64,000 nt of DNA from Anaerolineae bacterium. Lineage in GTDB: Bacteria; Chloroflexota; Anaerolineae; 4572-78; J111. Shown here one piece after another: positions 1 through 6,762 of the stretch (position 1 is the stretch's first letter; each line of letters starts with the position of its first letter). The position numbers and the translations under genes are program-made. The notes under the pieces are model-generated. The model saw only the letters and a list, made by a program, of their open reading frames with translations, had not been told where the DNA came from and ran no database searches. The stretch covers positions 1 through 64,000 of the forward strand of contig JAKLJP010000003.1 in the NCBI GenBank assembly GCA_023151115.1, given 5' to 3'.

Positions 1-137
1 AAAGAGGCGGCTTTCTCCTGCTTGACAGGAAAGCTGCTCTAAAAAAAGCCCTTTGTTTCTTCACCTCCCCCTTTTTTATCTATATAATACTATACGAAAA
101 AAGTAGAGGGGGGGCCTTCTACTTATCTGCGTAACTC

Positions 138-917
138 TCATAGTAATAATGACCGTACCCGCTCAAATAAAGCGTCAAGCATTGCTTGAGTAAGCCGCCC
201 GGTTTGGGTGTTCTGGCGGCTGGGGTGGTAGGAGGCCACCAGATATTTGCGCTCAGCCGAGGCAGTCCCGTTGAAAAGATAGCTCAGGCCGTGCCCAAAT
301 TTGGGTAGACGGTAGACGGTAGACGGTAGACGGGGGTTATCCTTAGCCTCATGCTCAAATCCATGCTCACGGAGCAGGCGCAGACAGCCATCAAAGGCAA
401 TCTGGCCCAGGGCTACTACCACCTGAACTTGGGGCATCAGGGTAAATTCGCGCGCTAAAAATGGGCGGCACTGAGCCAACTCTTCCGGCGTAGGCCGATT
501 TCCCGGCGGCGCGCAACGGCCTACGGCGGTGATAAAGGCATCGGTCAAGGTCAGGCCATCCTCGTGGTGGCGGGAAGTAGGCTGGCTGGCAAAACCGGCC
601 CGGTGCAAGGCGCTGTAGAGCGTATCGCCGGAGCTATCGCCGGTGAACATGCGCCCGGTGCGATTGGAACCATGTGCGCCGGGGGCCAGCCCTACCACCA
701 ACACCCGCCCTGCCGGATCGCCAAAGCCGGGCACAGGTTTGCCCCAATAATCCCAGGCCTGATAAGCCCGCCGCTTGTCGCGGGCCACCTGCTCTCGCCA
801 GGCGACCAGTCGAGGGCAGGCGCGGCAGGTGGTGATATCGGTTGTTAAGGCAGACCAGGAAGTATTTGTCTCGCTCAATGATCTCTTCTCCAAAACAGGA
901 TATAACTGCTCAAGCAT
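138..917 (-). CDS. Family 5 uracil-DNA glycosylase (UDGb type)
   Basis: Base-excision repair enzyme that removes uracil and some other deaminated bases from DNA. The 259-residue product has an N-terminal CRACPRL stretch (residues 31-37, Fe-S ligand type), the long UDGb loop GLAPGAHGSNRTGR with MFTGD after it (about 76-94), and the C-terminal HPSRQNTQTGRLT motif. These fit UDGb rather than family 4. I place the start at the ATG at 917; an upstream ATG at 980 would only add residues encoded by a mobile repeat. Even the chosen start and the first codons (MLEQL) lie in that repeat's inverted end. A 4-unit heptamer array interrupts the frame near residues 190-201 without breaking it. Family is confident; the start is uncertain. 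Confidence 0.9.
   Translation of the reverse strand: MLEQLYPVLEKRSLSETNTSWSALTTDITTCRACPRLVAWREQVARDKRRAYQAWDYWGKPVPGFGDPAGRVLVVGLAPGAHGSNRTGRMFTGDSSGDTLYSALHRAGFASQPTSRHHEDGLTLTDAFITAVGRCAPPGNRPTPEELAQCRPFLAREFTLMPQVQVVVALGQIAFDGCLRLLREHGFEHEAKDNPRLPSTVYRLPKFGHGLSYLFNGTASAERKYLVASYHPSRQNTQTGRLTQAMLDALFERVRSLLL
305..332. repeat. Heptamer array (GTAGACG)x4 inside udg
   Basis: Four perfect 7-bp units in the glycosylase reading frame. They are translated on the minus strand as a short Pro/Arg/Leu-rich loop just before the conserved C-terminal part. Confidence 0.9.
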
Positions 918-996
918 GTCATTTCGACTGAAGAATGTGGCGCGGTAGGGATTTCTCGGCCTACGGCCTCGAAATGACATGAGGACTGAGCAGTTA
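903..996. mobile_element. 94-bp MITE-like palindromic element
   Basis: Perfect 10-bp terminal inverted repeats (TAACTGCTCA / TGAGCAGTTA) enclose inner arms CATGTCATTTCGA and TCGAAATGACATG. The same ends and arms recur at 13667-13791. The element covers the start codon of the adjacent uracil-DNA glycosylase and lies next to the end of the nSTAND1-WD40 pseudogene. It has no coding capacity. Confidence 0.75.
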
Positions 997-1007
997 CTTT
1001 TTAGTTC

Positions 1008-2199
1008 TCAAACGGCAAATTGGGGCAGGTGGGATTCATCGTGCCGCAGCCGCACCGCCTGTTCATCGCCGGCAATTCGCGCCGTCAGAACTTCGGCCAT
1101 ATTCCACAGCCGCACCTAAAAGAGGCTGAACCAATCCAACCGTCTGCATGCTCCATCTGCGCCACCGGCAGGTCCGAGGCGGTTCCCCAGACCTGTACCA
1201 TAAAGTGGCTGCGCGCCGCCAACCACTGCCCATTGGGGCTGAAATGCAGACCAAAAATCCAATCAGGCTGGGGGAACTGTTTGATTTCCGAACCGAAAGA
1301 ACTTCCCAAACCCGAATGGAGCCGTCACGGCTGGTCGTAGCCAGCCACGGGTGCTCAGCGTTGGCCGGGACAGTCGGGCTAAACGCCACGAGGGTTGCCA
1401 GGAGCATCTGCTGTTGGACTAGCAGCCAGGCGAGACCCACAATCAACAGCAAGACCAGGCCCATACCGGCCAACCCACGCCGATCACGTTGCCAGCGCCA
1501 GTGGGCCAGGCTTTGCCAGATAAAAATCCAGCCCTCCGAGTCGAGCCATTCCCGGCGCTCGCTCAACCAGTATTCAGCTTCGGCCAGGGCCGGGCCTTGC
1601 AGCAGGCTTTGTTTTTTAGGTTCAGCCCGGTTCCAGCCGGTCATCGCCTCACCCAACCGTTCCCGCCACAACCCAAATTCGCGAGCCTCGTTTAACCAGG
1701 CTTGCCAGCGCGGCCAGTAGGGGGCCAGAGCTGGCTGGGTTATGGCCACCGTTGGCCTGCCGGTGACGGGGTCGGACCGCAAGGATAAAAACCCGGCTTC
1801 GGCCAGAGGAATCAGTACACCTCGCCGCAGGCCAGGCGCATCCACTTCTAGGCTGGCGGCCAGGCGAGCCAAACCAAGCCCTCCCGCCGGCCGGGTTGCG
1901 CCCAGCCGGACCAACACGCGGCGAGCCAGCGCCTGCTGGTGGAGGGTCAACCCTTGAAAAAGCTGCTCGGCTCGGTGGGCGACTACGCCTCGCGCTCTGC
2001 CAAAATCATCGTAAAACGCATGCCGGAGCAGTCCACCCTGATGCCGCTGCCATAGCTCAACCAAGACGCATTGCAAGAGCAGCAGTGAGTGGGGCGACTC
2101 AGCCAGTTCAGTGCTGAGGCGCTCAACCAGGCCCGGCTCAAAAGCCAGGGTGACCAGCCGGGCCGGTTTGACCATTGCCTGGCAGGAACAACAGGCCAC
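1008..2199 (-). pseudogene. Decayed nSTAND1 NTPase / WD40-repeat gene (5' truncated, frameshifted)
   Basis: The readable part starts with a winged-helix/sensor-like stretch typical of nSTAND1 proteins: FEPGLVERLSTEL, then LLLLQCVLVELWQRHQ, then HRAEQLFQGLTLHQQALARR. A single membrane helix follows (LVLLLIVGLAWLLV) and a WD40 blade ends in DGSIRVWE. Near 1310 the frame shifts and continues as DWIFGLHFSPNGQWLAAR. Near 1115 it shifts again to VRLWNMAEVLTARIAGDEQ and reaches a stop at 1008-1010. The P-loop NTPase domain expected upstream is absent; homology stops near 2175, beside a repeat array. Such proteins are signalling or defence-type STAND regulators. This copy is almost certainly dead. 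Confidence 0.8.
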
Positions 2200-2203
2200 A
2201 ACC

Positions 2204-2233
2204 TTACTGCCTGCTACCTTGCTACTTGCTACC
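2204..2233. repeat. 7/8-bp array of TGCTACC/TTGCTACT units
   Basis: Short tandem array related to those at 35045 and 35492. It overlaps the stop codon of the membrane protein gene that ends at 2222. Confidence 0.7.
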
Positions 2234-2725
2234 TATCCACAATTTCCAGCCCACCCAACTTCCGGCTCCGATGCATAGGAAACCGGGGATAATCGTTGGC
2301 AGCAAATATTCGCGCAGGGTTGGGTCGGGGTCTGCGTTAATGAGCAAAACGTGGATCAGGGCTACTACTACAACAGAAACCACCCCTCCGATAATCGCCG
2401 CGCCCGCCCCAGAGAGACGTGGACCGAACAACCCCACCGGTAGGCTAATCAGCAGGCCGATGATGGTCCCCAGGAGTATTCCCGGCAGGATACCAATAAA
2501 ACCGGCGCAGATAAACATAAACCCCGCCGAAGCCGGCCCGACCAACAGCATCATGGCCGCATCTTCTGGGTGCTTAGGGGCGATATTCAACGCACCGTAG
2601 AACATGCTGACCAAAAAAAAGGCAATCAGTAATACTGTATAGCCCATCGAGACGGTCAGGCCGGTCACAGCCCCCAAGGCTGCACCACGCCACAGGTAAG
2701 AGATTAAGGTTACGGATTGCGGCAT
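2222..2725 (-). CDS. Small polytopic membrane protein, function unknown
   Basis: A 167-residue hydrophobic protein with about four predicted membrane segments (roughly residues 10-42, 57-80, 84-105 and 108-130, plus a C-terminal hydrophobic hairpin) separated by short Gly/Pro-rich loops. I recognise no catalytic motif and no family. The ribosome-binding site before the ATG at 2725 is weak. The stop codon lies inside a short tandem-repeat array. It may be a lone gene; its neighbours (a dead nSTAND1-WD40 gene, an SGNH hydrolase) do not suggest a pathway. It is treated as real for its length and coherent membrane topology. Confidence 0.6.
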   Translation of the reverse strand: MPQSVTLISYLWRGAALGAVTGLTVSMGYTVLLIAFFLVSMFYGALNIAPKHPEDAAMMLLVGPASAGFMFICAGFIGILPGILLGTIIGLLISLPVGLFGPRLSGAGAAIIGGVVSVVVVALIHVLLINADPDPTLREYLLPTIIPGFLCIGAGSWVGWKLWIGSK

Positions 2726-2747
2726 AAGCCTAATTCTATAAACCGGA

Positions 2748-3458
2748 TTACTCCTGCATCCAAGCTTTTTCGATTATGGGTTTAATAATAGCTGCAAACT
2801 CTTCATAGGCTTTGTCATTGAGATGAAGTTGATCTTCCTGATAGAGTTCTAGTCGTGGCTGATTTTCTTTATCGAAGAGAATAGGATTGACATCAATAAA
2901 CTCGCACTTTTCGGTAGTAGAACAATACTCTTTGACAAGCATATTAGTGGTATCAACCAAGTGCCACTTGTCAATTTTTTCCGGGGCGCGGTTAATAGAA
3001 ACAAAGTAGAGCTGAGTCTCGGGTAATTTTTCATTTACATTTTGAGAGAACTGCTTGATTCGTTGAAAGATGTCTTCCGGTTTCTCCAGGGCATTAATAT
3101 CATTGCTGCCGCAGTAATAAACGATGATCTTTGGCTCATAAGGAAACACGATGTTATCCATGTAATGCAAAACTTCCCATGTCCTTGATCCACCAAAAGC
3201 TCGATTAAAAACGGGCAAAGGAGCCATTTGTTCCTCAAGTTGACTCCATTCTCTGAATATGCTGCTCCCAATAAAAAGAATTCCTCCCTTTGGAGGTGGG
3301 TTTACCTGGTCTTCTCTTGTGAAAGCTGCTACTTCCTCCGCAAAGAAGACTGGGTGATTAGAGAAAAGACTTTTTTGAATGCGTCTGATACTCAAAACAG
3401 TAATACCGATCAGAAATATGGCAACCAAGATCAGAATTACCTGATGAGGTCTTTTCAT
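2748..3458 (-). CDS. Membrane-anchored SGNH/GDSL-family hydrolase
   Basis: Predicted esterase or lipase-like hydrolase on the outer face of the cell membrane. The start is the ATG at 3458, preceded by GAGAGGAAAAGC; an upstream ATG has no such site. Residues 7-24 form an N-terminal membrane anchor. The SGNH blocks are visible: FIGSSIF (nucleophile Ser about residue 65), FNRAFGGSRT (oxyanion Gly), YYCGSNDIN (Asn of block III) and DQLHLND (Asp/His of block V). Its AT content is higher than that of its neighbours. It follows hemW by 74 bases on the same strand, but no functional link is evident. Substrate cannot be inferred. Confidence 0.85.
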   Translation of the reverse strand: MKRPHQVILILVAIFLIGITVLSIRRIQKSLFSNHPVFFAEEVAAFTREDQVNPPPKGGILFIGSSIFREWSQLEEQMAPLPVFNRAFGGSRTWEVLHYMDNIVFPYEPKIIVYYCGSNDINALEKPEDIFQRIKQFSQNVNEKLPETQLYFVSINRAPEKIDKWHLVDTTNMLVKEYCSTTEKCEFIDVNPILFDKENQPRLELYQEDQLHLNDKAYEEFAAIIKPIIEKAWMQE

Positions 3459-3532
3459 TTGCTTTTCCTCTCTGCGGATAACAGCTATATCTGGATGATA
3501 ACAGGCGCCTTTAGTTTTCTCTACATTCCAAG

Positions 3533-4783
3533 CTACTCCATAAATTCTATCACCGCCTGATTGGCCAAAAAGCGACCCTGTTGGGTCAACCTTAGAAGCA
3601 GCCCATCGGGCGACTCGGTCCACTCGGTCAGGCCGCGTTCAAGACCGTGAGCGACAGCCTGAGGATAACGATCTGTCAGGCCAACACCAAAACGAGCCTC
3701 AAATTCCGCCGTGCTGACGCCTTCGCGGACCAGCCGCAAACCGAGTAGCATATGTTCAGCCATAGCCGTTTCAGAGTCAATGATTTCCAGGCTTTTCTCG
3801 TCACGGGCCGCACCCAGACCGGCTCCGGTTTCGACACGCTCGATGTAGGTTTGGGGGCGTTTGACGTTCATCCAGCGGAAGGTTGGAGGGGTGGAAGATT
3901 GGAGGGGTGGAAGGTTGGAGGGGTGGAAATTGATAGTGCCATATGCGCCGGCGCCGAGACCGAGGTAGGGCTGGTTGCGCCAGTAAATCAAGTTGTGGAC
4001 GGAAGCCAGACGGGGTGTTTGCCAGCCTGCTTCGCCGTTGGCTTTGGCCCAATTGGAGATTTCGTAATGGCTGTAGCCGGCGGCTTCCAGCGCGTCCAGG
4101 GCATAAGCGTACATGTCGGCGGCCAGGTCATCGTCGGGCCAAGGGCTTTGGCCGCTGACGACTTGCCGGTGCAGCGGCGTCCCCGGCTCGACAATCAATG
4201 AATAGAGGGAGAGATGGTCCGGCTCAAGTTCAACAGCGGCATCTAAATTGGCCTGCCACTGGGCCAAACTTTGCTGCGGCAGGTTAAAAATCAAATCCAG
4301 GCTGAGGTTGTCAAAACCGGCGGCGCGGGCCTGTTCCACGGCGCAACGAGCGGCAGCAGCATTGTGCAGCCGGCTGAGAAAGAGGAGTTCGTCATCGTTG
4401 AAGCTTTGTACACCTAACGAAAGGCGATTAATCCCTCCCTGACGCAGTTCGCGCAGATATTCAATTGAAAGCGTGCCAGGGTTAGCTTCGACGGTGACTT
4501 CTGCGCTGGGGTGCAGTGCGAAGGCAGTTTTGACGGTCTCGATCAGTTCAAGCAAAGCTGCCGGCGGTAGGGTGGTGGGGGTGCCGCCGCCGATAAAAAT
4601 TGTATCGAGATGGGGCCGTTCCAGGGCGGCGCCGGTTTCAAGGATTTCCCGGCATAGGGCGGTATGATAACGAGTTTTGAGCGATACTTCGCCCTCAACA
4701 TAGGTGTTGAAGTCGCAATAAATACACCGGGTTGAACACCAAGGGATGTGCAGGTAAAGGCCCAGGGGGGCAGCGGTTGTCAT
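3533..4783 (-). CDS. hemW: Radical SAM heme chaperone HemW
   Basis: Cytoplasmic radical SAM protein of the HemW/HemN-like family, which binds heme and delivers it to respiratory enzymes. The 416-residue protein begins LYLHIPWCSTRCIYCDFN, giving the 4Fe-4S CxxxCxxC motif (Cys16, 20, 23). The SAM-binding IFIGGGTPTTL and the NRLSLGVQSF, SLDLIFNLP and HYEISNWAK blocks follow. The acidic residues of genuine coproporphyrinogen oxidase N-termini are missing, which favours HemW. Around 3880-3930 a 16-bp tandem repeat adds residues FHPSNLPPLQSSTPP in frame at a loop before the C-terminal domain. Family is very confident. Confidence 0.93.
   Translation of the reverse strand: MTTAAPLGLYLHIPWCSTRCIYCDFNTYVEGEVSLKTRYHTALCREILETGAALERPHLDTIFIGGGTPTTLPPAALLELIETVKTAFALHPSAEVTVEANPGTLSIEYLRELRQGGINRLSLGVQSFNDDELLFLSRLHNAAAARCAVEQARAAGFDNLSLDLIFNLPQQSLAQWQANLDAAVELEPDHLSLYSLIVEPGTPLHRQVVSGQSPWPDDDLAADMYAYALDALEAAGYSHYEISNWAKANGEAGWQTPRLASVHNLIYWRNQPYLGLGAGAYGTINFHPSNLPPLQSSTPPTFRWMNVKRPQTYIERVETGAGLGAARDEKSLEIIDSETAMAEHMLLGLRLVREGVSTAEFEARFGVGLTDRYPQAVAHGLERGLTEWTESPDGLLLRLTQQGRFLANQAVIEFME
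3880..3927. repeat. 16-bp GGTTGGAGGGGTGGAA-type repeat inside hemW
   Basis: About three imperfect copies of a G-rich 16-mer in frame within hemW. A related GGTTGGAAGAATGGAAGG string occurs in the intergenic region from 16907. Confidence 0.85.
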
Positions 4784-4806
4784 TTAACCCCGTTACTTAA
4801 TAATGG

Positions 4807-5171
4807 TCAGCGATGAATTTCATCGGTCGCCAGTGCATCCAAGAAATCGCAAAATGTTGTAAGATCGCGGGCCAGAGCGCCATAGCAGGCGGATAAATCG
4901 GCTACTAATTCCTGCAACCGTGATGCGCGCAAGTTAAAGCTGTAAACATTTCTGACCACGTGGCGAAATCCTCGATATTCATCCAGGCAATCACGGGCGG
5001 ACGTGTCCCGGCCACTTCAGCCGACATTTGCAGGAGAAGGTCACGATGCCATTCAGGGCCGGCTGGCAATGAGCCGTCAATTTCACGAGCTATTTCTTCA
5101 AAAATACGCTCAACACCCGCATAAAAACCATGCAAATTTAGAGCTACTCCATCAAGATCCCTGGCCCTCAC
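4807..5171 (-). pseudogene. HepT-like HEPN toxin, frameshifted
   Basis: Begins like HepT-family ribonuclease toxins (DLDGVALNLHGFYAGVER, then EIDGSLPAGPEWHRDLL). The opening frame runs out at 4905. The conserved second half lies in another frame: LDEYRGFRHVVRNVYSFNLR through LATDEIHR, stop at 4807-4809. It carries the Arg-His...Tyr catalytic helix of the family. One base added or removed near 4985 would restore a full HepT of about 120 residues. The start overlaps the nucleotidyltransferase gene by 4 bases, as in MntA-HepT operons. As it stands the RNase half is not made in frame. Confidence 0.8.
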
Positions 5172-5542
5172 AGGAACATCGCCTCCCTTTCAATAACGGC
5201 CAATAAAGCGGGGGAGGCCAGTTCAGCTTCAAGCAAATCCACTGGAATGGTTGTATCCAGGCTAAGCAGACGTCCCACAGCCCGATAGTAAACCCCCTCA
5301 TTCAATCCCCACACAACTAAATCCACATCAGAATGTTGATGAAAACGTTCAAGCGAAAGGATAGAACCAAACATGGCAACTTGGCTGGCCCCAAATTGCT
5401 CTATTAAAATTTGGTGGGCTTCCCGAACAACTTCCCTGGCTTGCTGGTAACGCAAGATTACCTGCTGCGCTTGTCGTTGTCGGCGTTGACGCGCCGCCGC
5501 TTGATAAATTGTCATTTTTTCAGTCGTAATTTCGGGAACCAT
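5168..5542 (-). CDS. MntA-like nucleotidyltransferase antitoxin
   Basis: Minimal nucleotidyltransferase of 124 residues. The active-site pattern is intact: MFGSILSLERFHQHSDVDLVV, with Gly-Ser at 59-60 and Asp72/Asp74 of the DxD pair. In characterised MntA-HepT modules this enzyme neutralises HepT by AMPylating its catalytic tyrosine. The N-terminal 45 residues form an Arg/Gln-rich helix not typical of the shortest members. AGGTGG precedes the ATG at 5542. The gene overlaps the downstream hepT by 4 bases, so the two form one operon. With its partner broken it may be an orphan antitoxin. Confidence 0.85.
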   Translation of the reverse strand: MVPEITTEKMTIYQAAARQRRQRQAQQVILRYQQAREVVREAHQILIEQFGASQVAMFGSILSLERFHQHSDVDLVVWGLNEGVYYRAVGRLLSLDTTIPVDLLEAELASPALLAVIEREAMFL

Positions 5543-5561
5543 CTTTGACCACCTGAGGTTT

Positions 5562-5594
5562 ATTATAGCATAAGCACTACGTTTTGCCAGTCAA
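5562..5594 (-). promoter_or_regulatory. Candidate promoter of the MntA/HepT operon
   Basis: On the minus strand TTGACT (5594-5589) and a perfect TATAAT (5567-5562) lie 20 bases upstream of the start codon. The 21-base spacer is longer than ideal, so the -35 assignment is doubtful. Confidence 0.45.
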
Positions 5595-5635
5595 CTTTTG
5601 GATGCTTCGAGGCTATCAATCAAGTTGTTTCGCCC

Positions 5636-6058
5636 CTACGAAGGGTCATGCTTGATCAGCGTTAGTTGGTTGCCGCCGGTTGGGGTAATTTGGTGATGAA
5701 TCTCGTCCATGGTTTGCCGCACTAAATGAATACCCAGCCCGCCGTTGGGCCGTTGGGCCAGGGGCAATGTCAGATCAGGGGGGGGGACAGTTGTTGGATC
5801 AAAGAGAAACGCTTCATCCCGGAGACACACCATCAGGTCGCGTTCCGGTCGCTTTACCTCGATTTCCAGCGGCCCACCCTGACCATGATAGCCGTGGACC
5901 ATGATATTGGTTGCTACTTCGTCTACGGCCAGTTGAATATTGTGAATACTTTCCGCAGGCAGGCCAAGCCCCAGCGCCGCCGCTTCAACAAAATCTCGAA
6001 TCTGACTCAGGTTCTTGAGTTCGGCAGAGGTATGAAGAACGTAGCGAGTGGTCATCAT
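5636..6058 (-). CDS. RsbW-like anti-sigma factor / serine kinase (HATPase)
   Basis: A 140-residue GHKL ATPase of the RsbW/SpoIIAB type, which binds a target regulator or phosphorylates its STAS antagonist. The N box is QLAVDEVATNIMVHGYHG; the G1 region is LRDEAFLFDP and the G2 box RPNGGLGIHLVRQTMD. It follows a STAS protein gene by 14 bases, so they are probably co-transcribed and form a partner-switching pair. The cognate sigma factor is not in the window, so the output could also be another protein. Cytoplasmic. Confidence 0.88.
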   Translation of the reverse strand: MMTTRYVLHTSAELKNLSQIRDFVEAAALGLGLPAESIHNIQLAVDEVATNIMVHGYHGQGGPLEIEVKRPERDLMVCLRDEAFLFDPTTVPPPDLTLPLAQRPNGGLGIHLVRQTMDEIHHQITPTGGNQLTLIKHDPS

Positions 6059-6072
6059 CGGCTGGTTTTAAT

Positions 6073-6486
6073 TTAAAAAGAGGCCACAGCGTCTTTGAGA
6101 TTGCGATGCACTTCCAGAAACATATCAAAGCCCATGGTCCGCAGCGTTTCCATAACCGCCGGTGAAGGATTGAGGAGTTTGAGGTGAGGCGATTTGAAAG
6201 TGCCGTCCATCAACCCTTTTTTCATTACCTGATCACTTTCGGCCGAGGCATCGCCGCGCAGCAGCAAAAAAATGCTGTGTAAAGCACGCAGCCCGGCGCT
6301 GCTAATGTACTTAACTTTGGTCAGATCAAGCAGCACATTACGGGCGCCTGCTTCGTAAGCGGTCTGCACTTGTGCTTCAAGCTGGCCGTAGCTGTTGGCA
6401 TCAATCACATCACCTAAGAGATGAAGTACCGTAACTGGAACTCGTCCCTGCTGTTCTGAAACGGTAATTTGAAATTCAGCACTCAT
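6073..6486 (-). CDS. STAS-domain anti-anti-sigma factor
   Basis: A 137-residue STAS protein that competes for the adjacent HATPase kinase in its unphosphorylated form. Diagnostic stretches are VTVLHLLGDVIDANSYGQLE, then NVLLDLTKVKYISSAGLRAL. The Ser pair in YISSAGL is the usual phosphoacceptor position. The ATG at 6486 is preceded by AAGGAGGACGCAACT; an upstream ATG lacks this. An insert of about 15 residues before the last helix (DASAESDQVMKKGLMDG) is shared in position with the second STAS paralogue at 8523-8933, so the two are probably duplicates. Confidence 0.88.
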   Translation of the reverse strand: MSAEFQITVSEQQGRVPVTVLHLLGDVIDANSYGQLEAQVQTAYEAGARNVLLDLTKVKYISSAGLRALHSIFLLLRGDASAESDQVMKKGLMDGTFKSPHLKLLNPSPAVMETLRTMGFDMFLEVHRNLKDAVASF

Positions 6487-6580
6487 AGTTGCGTCCTCCT
6501 TAAAATAGTAATGAGTCATCAGTGAGCGCTCAATGTAACTAATAGACAAAGCAGATAAACATCGTACAATCTTTTAGCGG

Positions 6581-6626
6581 GCCGGGCTCCCACGCCCGGC
6601 CAAGCGACGGCGTGGGAGCCGTCGCT
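6581..6626. promoter_or_regulatory. Two hairpins with alternative pairing
   Basis: Hairpin 1 is GCCGGG/CCCGGC (6581-6600). Hairpin 2 is AGCGACGGC/GCCGTCGCT (6603-6626). A third, mutually exclusive pairing joins GGCTCCCACGCC (6585-6596) with GGCGTGGGAGCC (6609-6620). It lies between the phosphatase gene and the downstream STAS gene. It could be an intergenic palindrome or a termination/attenuation element; there is no T-run. Confidence 0.5.
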
Positions 6627-6762
6627 GCTACAATGATAGTATGACTTTTAAGTGATTTGTCTATCAGTTAAGCCCCAAACAGCACCCTTCGATATGGTTC
6701 GCTTTGCTCCCTACTCAGGATGCTGTTTAATTTAATAACATTGACCGATTATTGGCCCCTGA

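Noticed and set aside
1..137. Hairpin GGCGGCTTTC / GAAAGCTGCTC near the left edge
   Set aside because: Could be a terminator of a gene outside the window, but no T-run follows on either strand and the context is missing.
2175..2600. Plus-strand frame of 141 codons opposite the small membrane protein
   Set aside because: Pro/Asn/Arg-rich shadow of a membrane-protein gene on the other strand.
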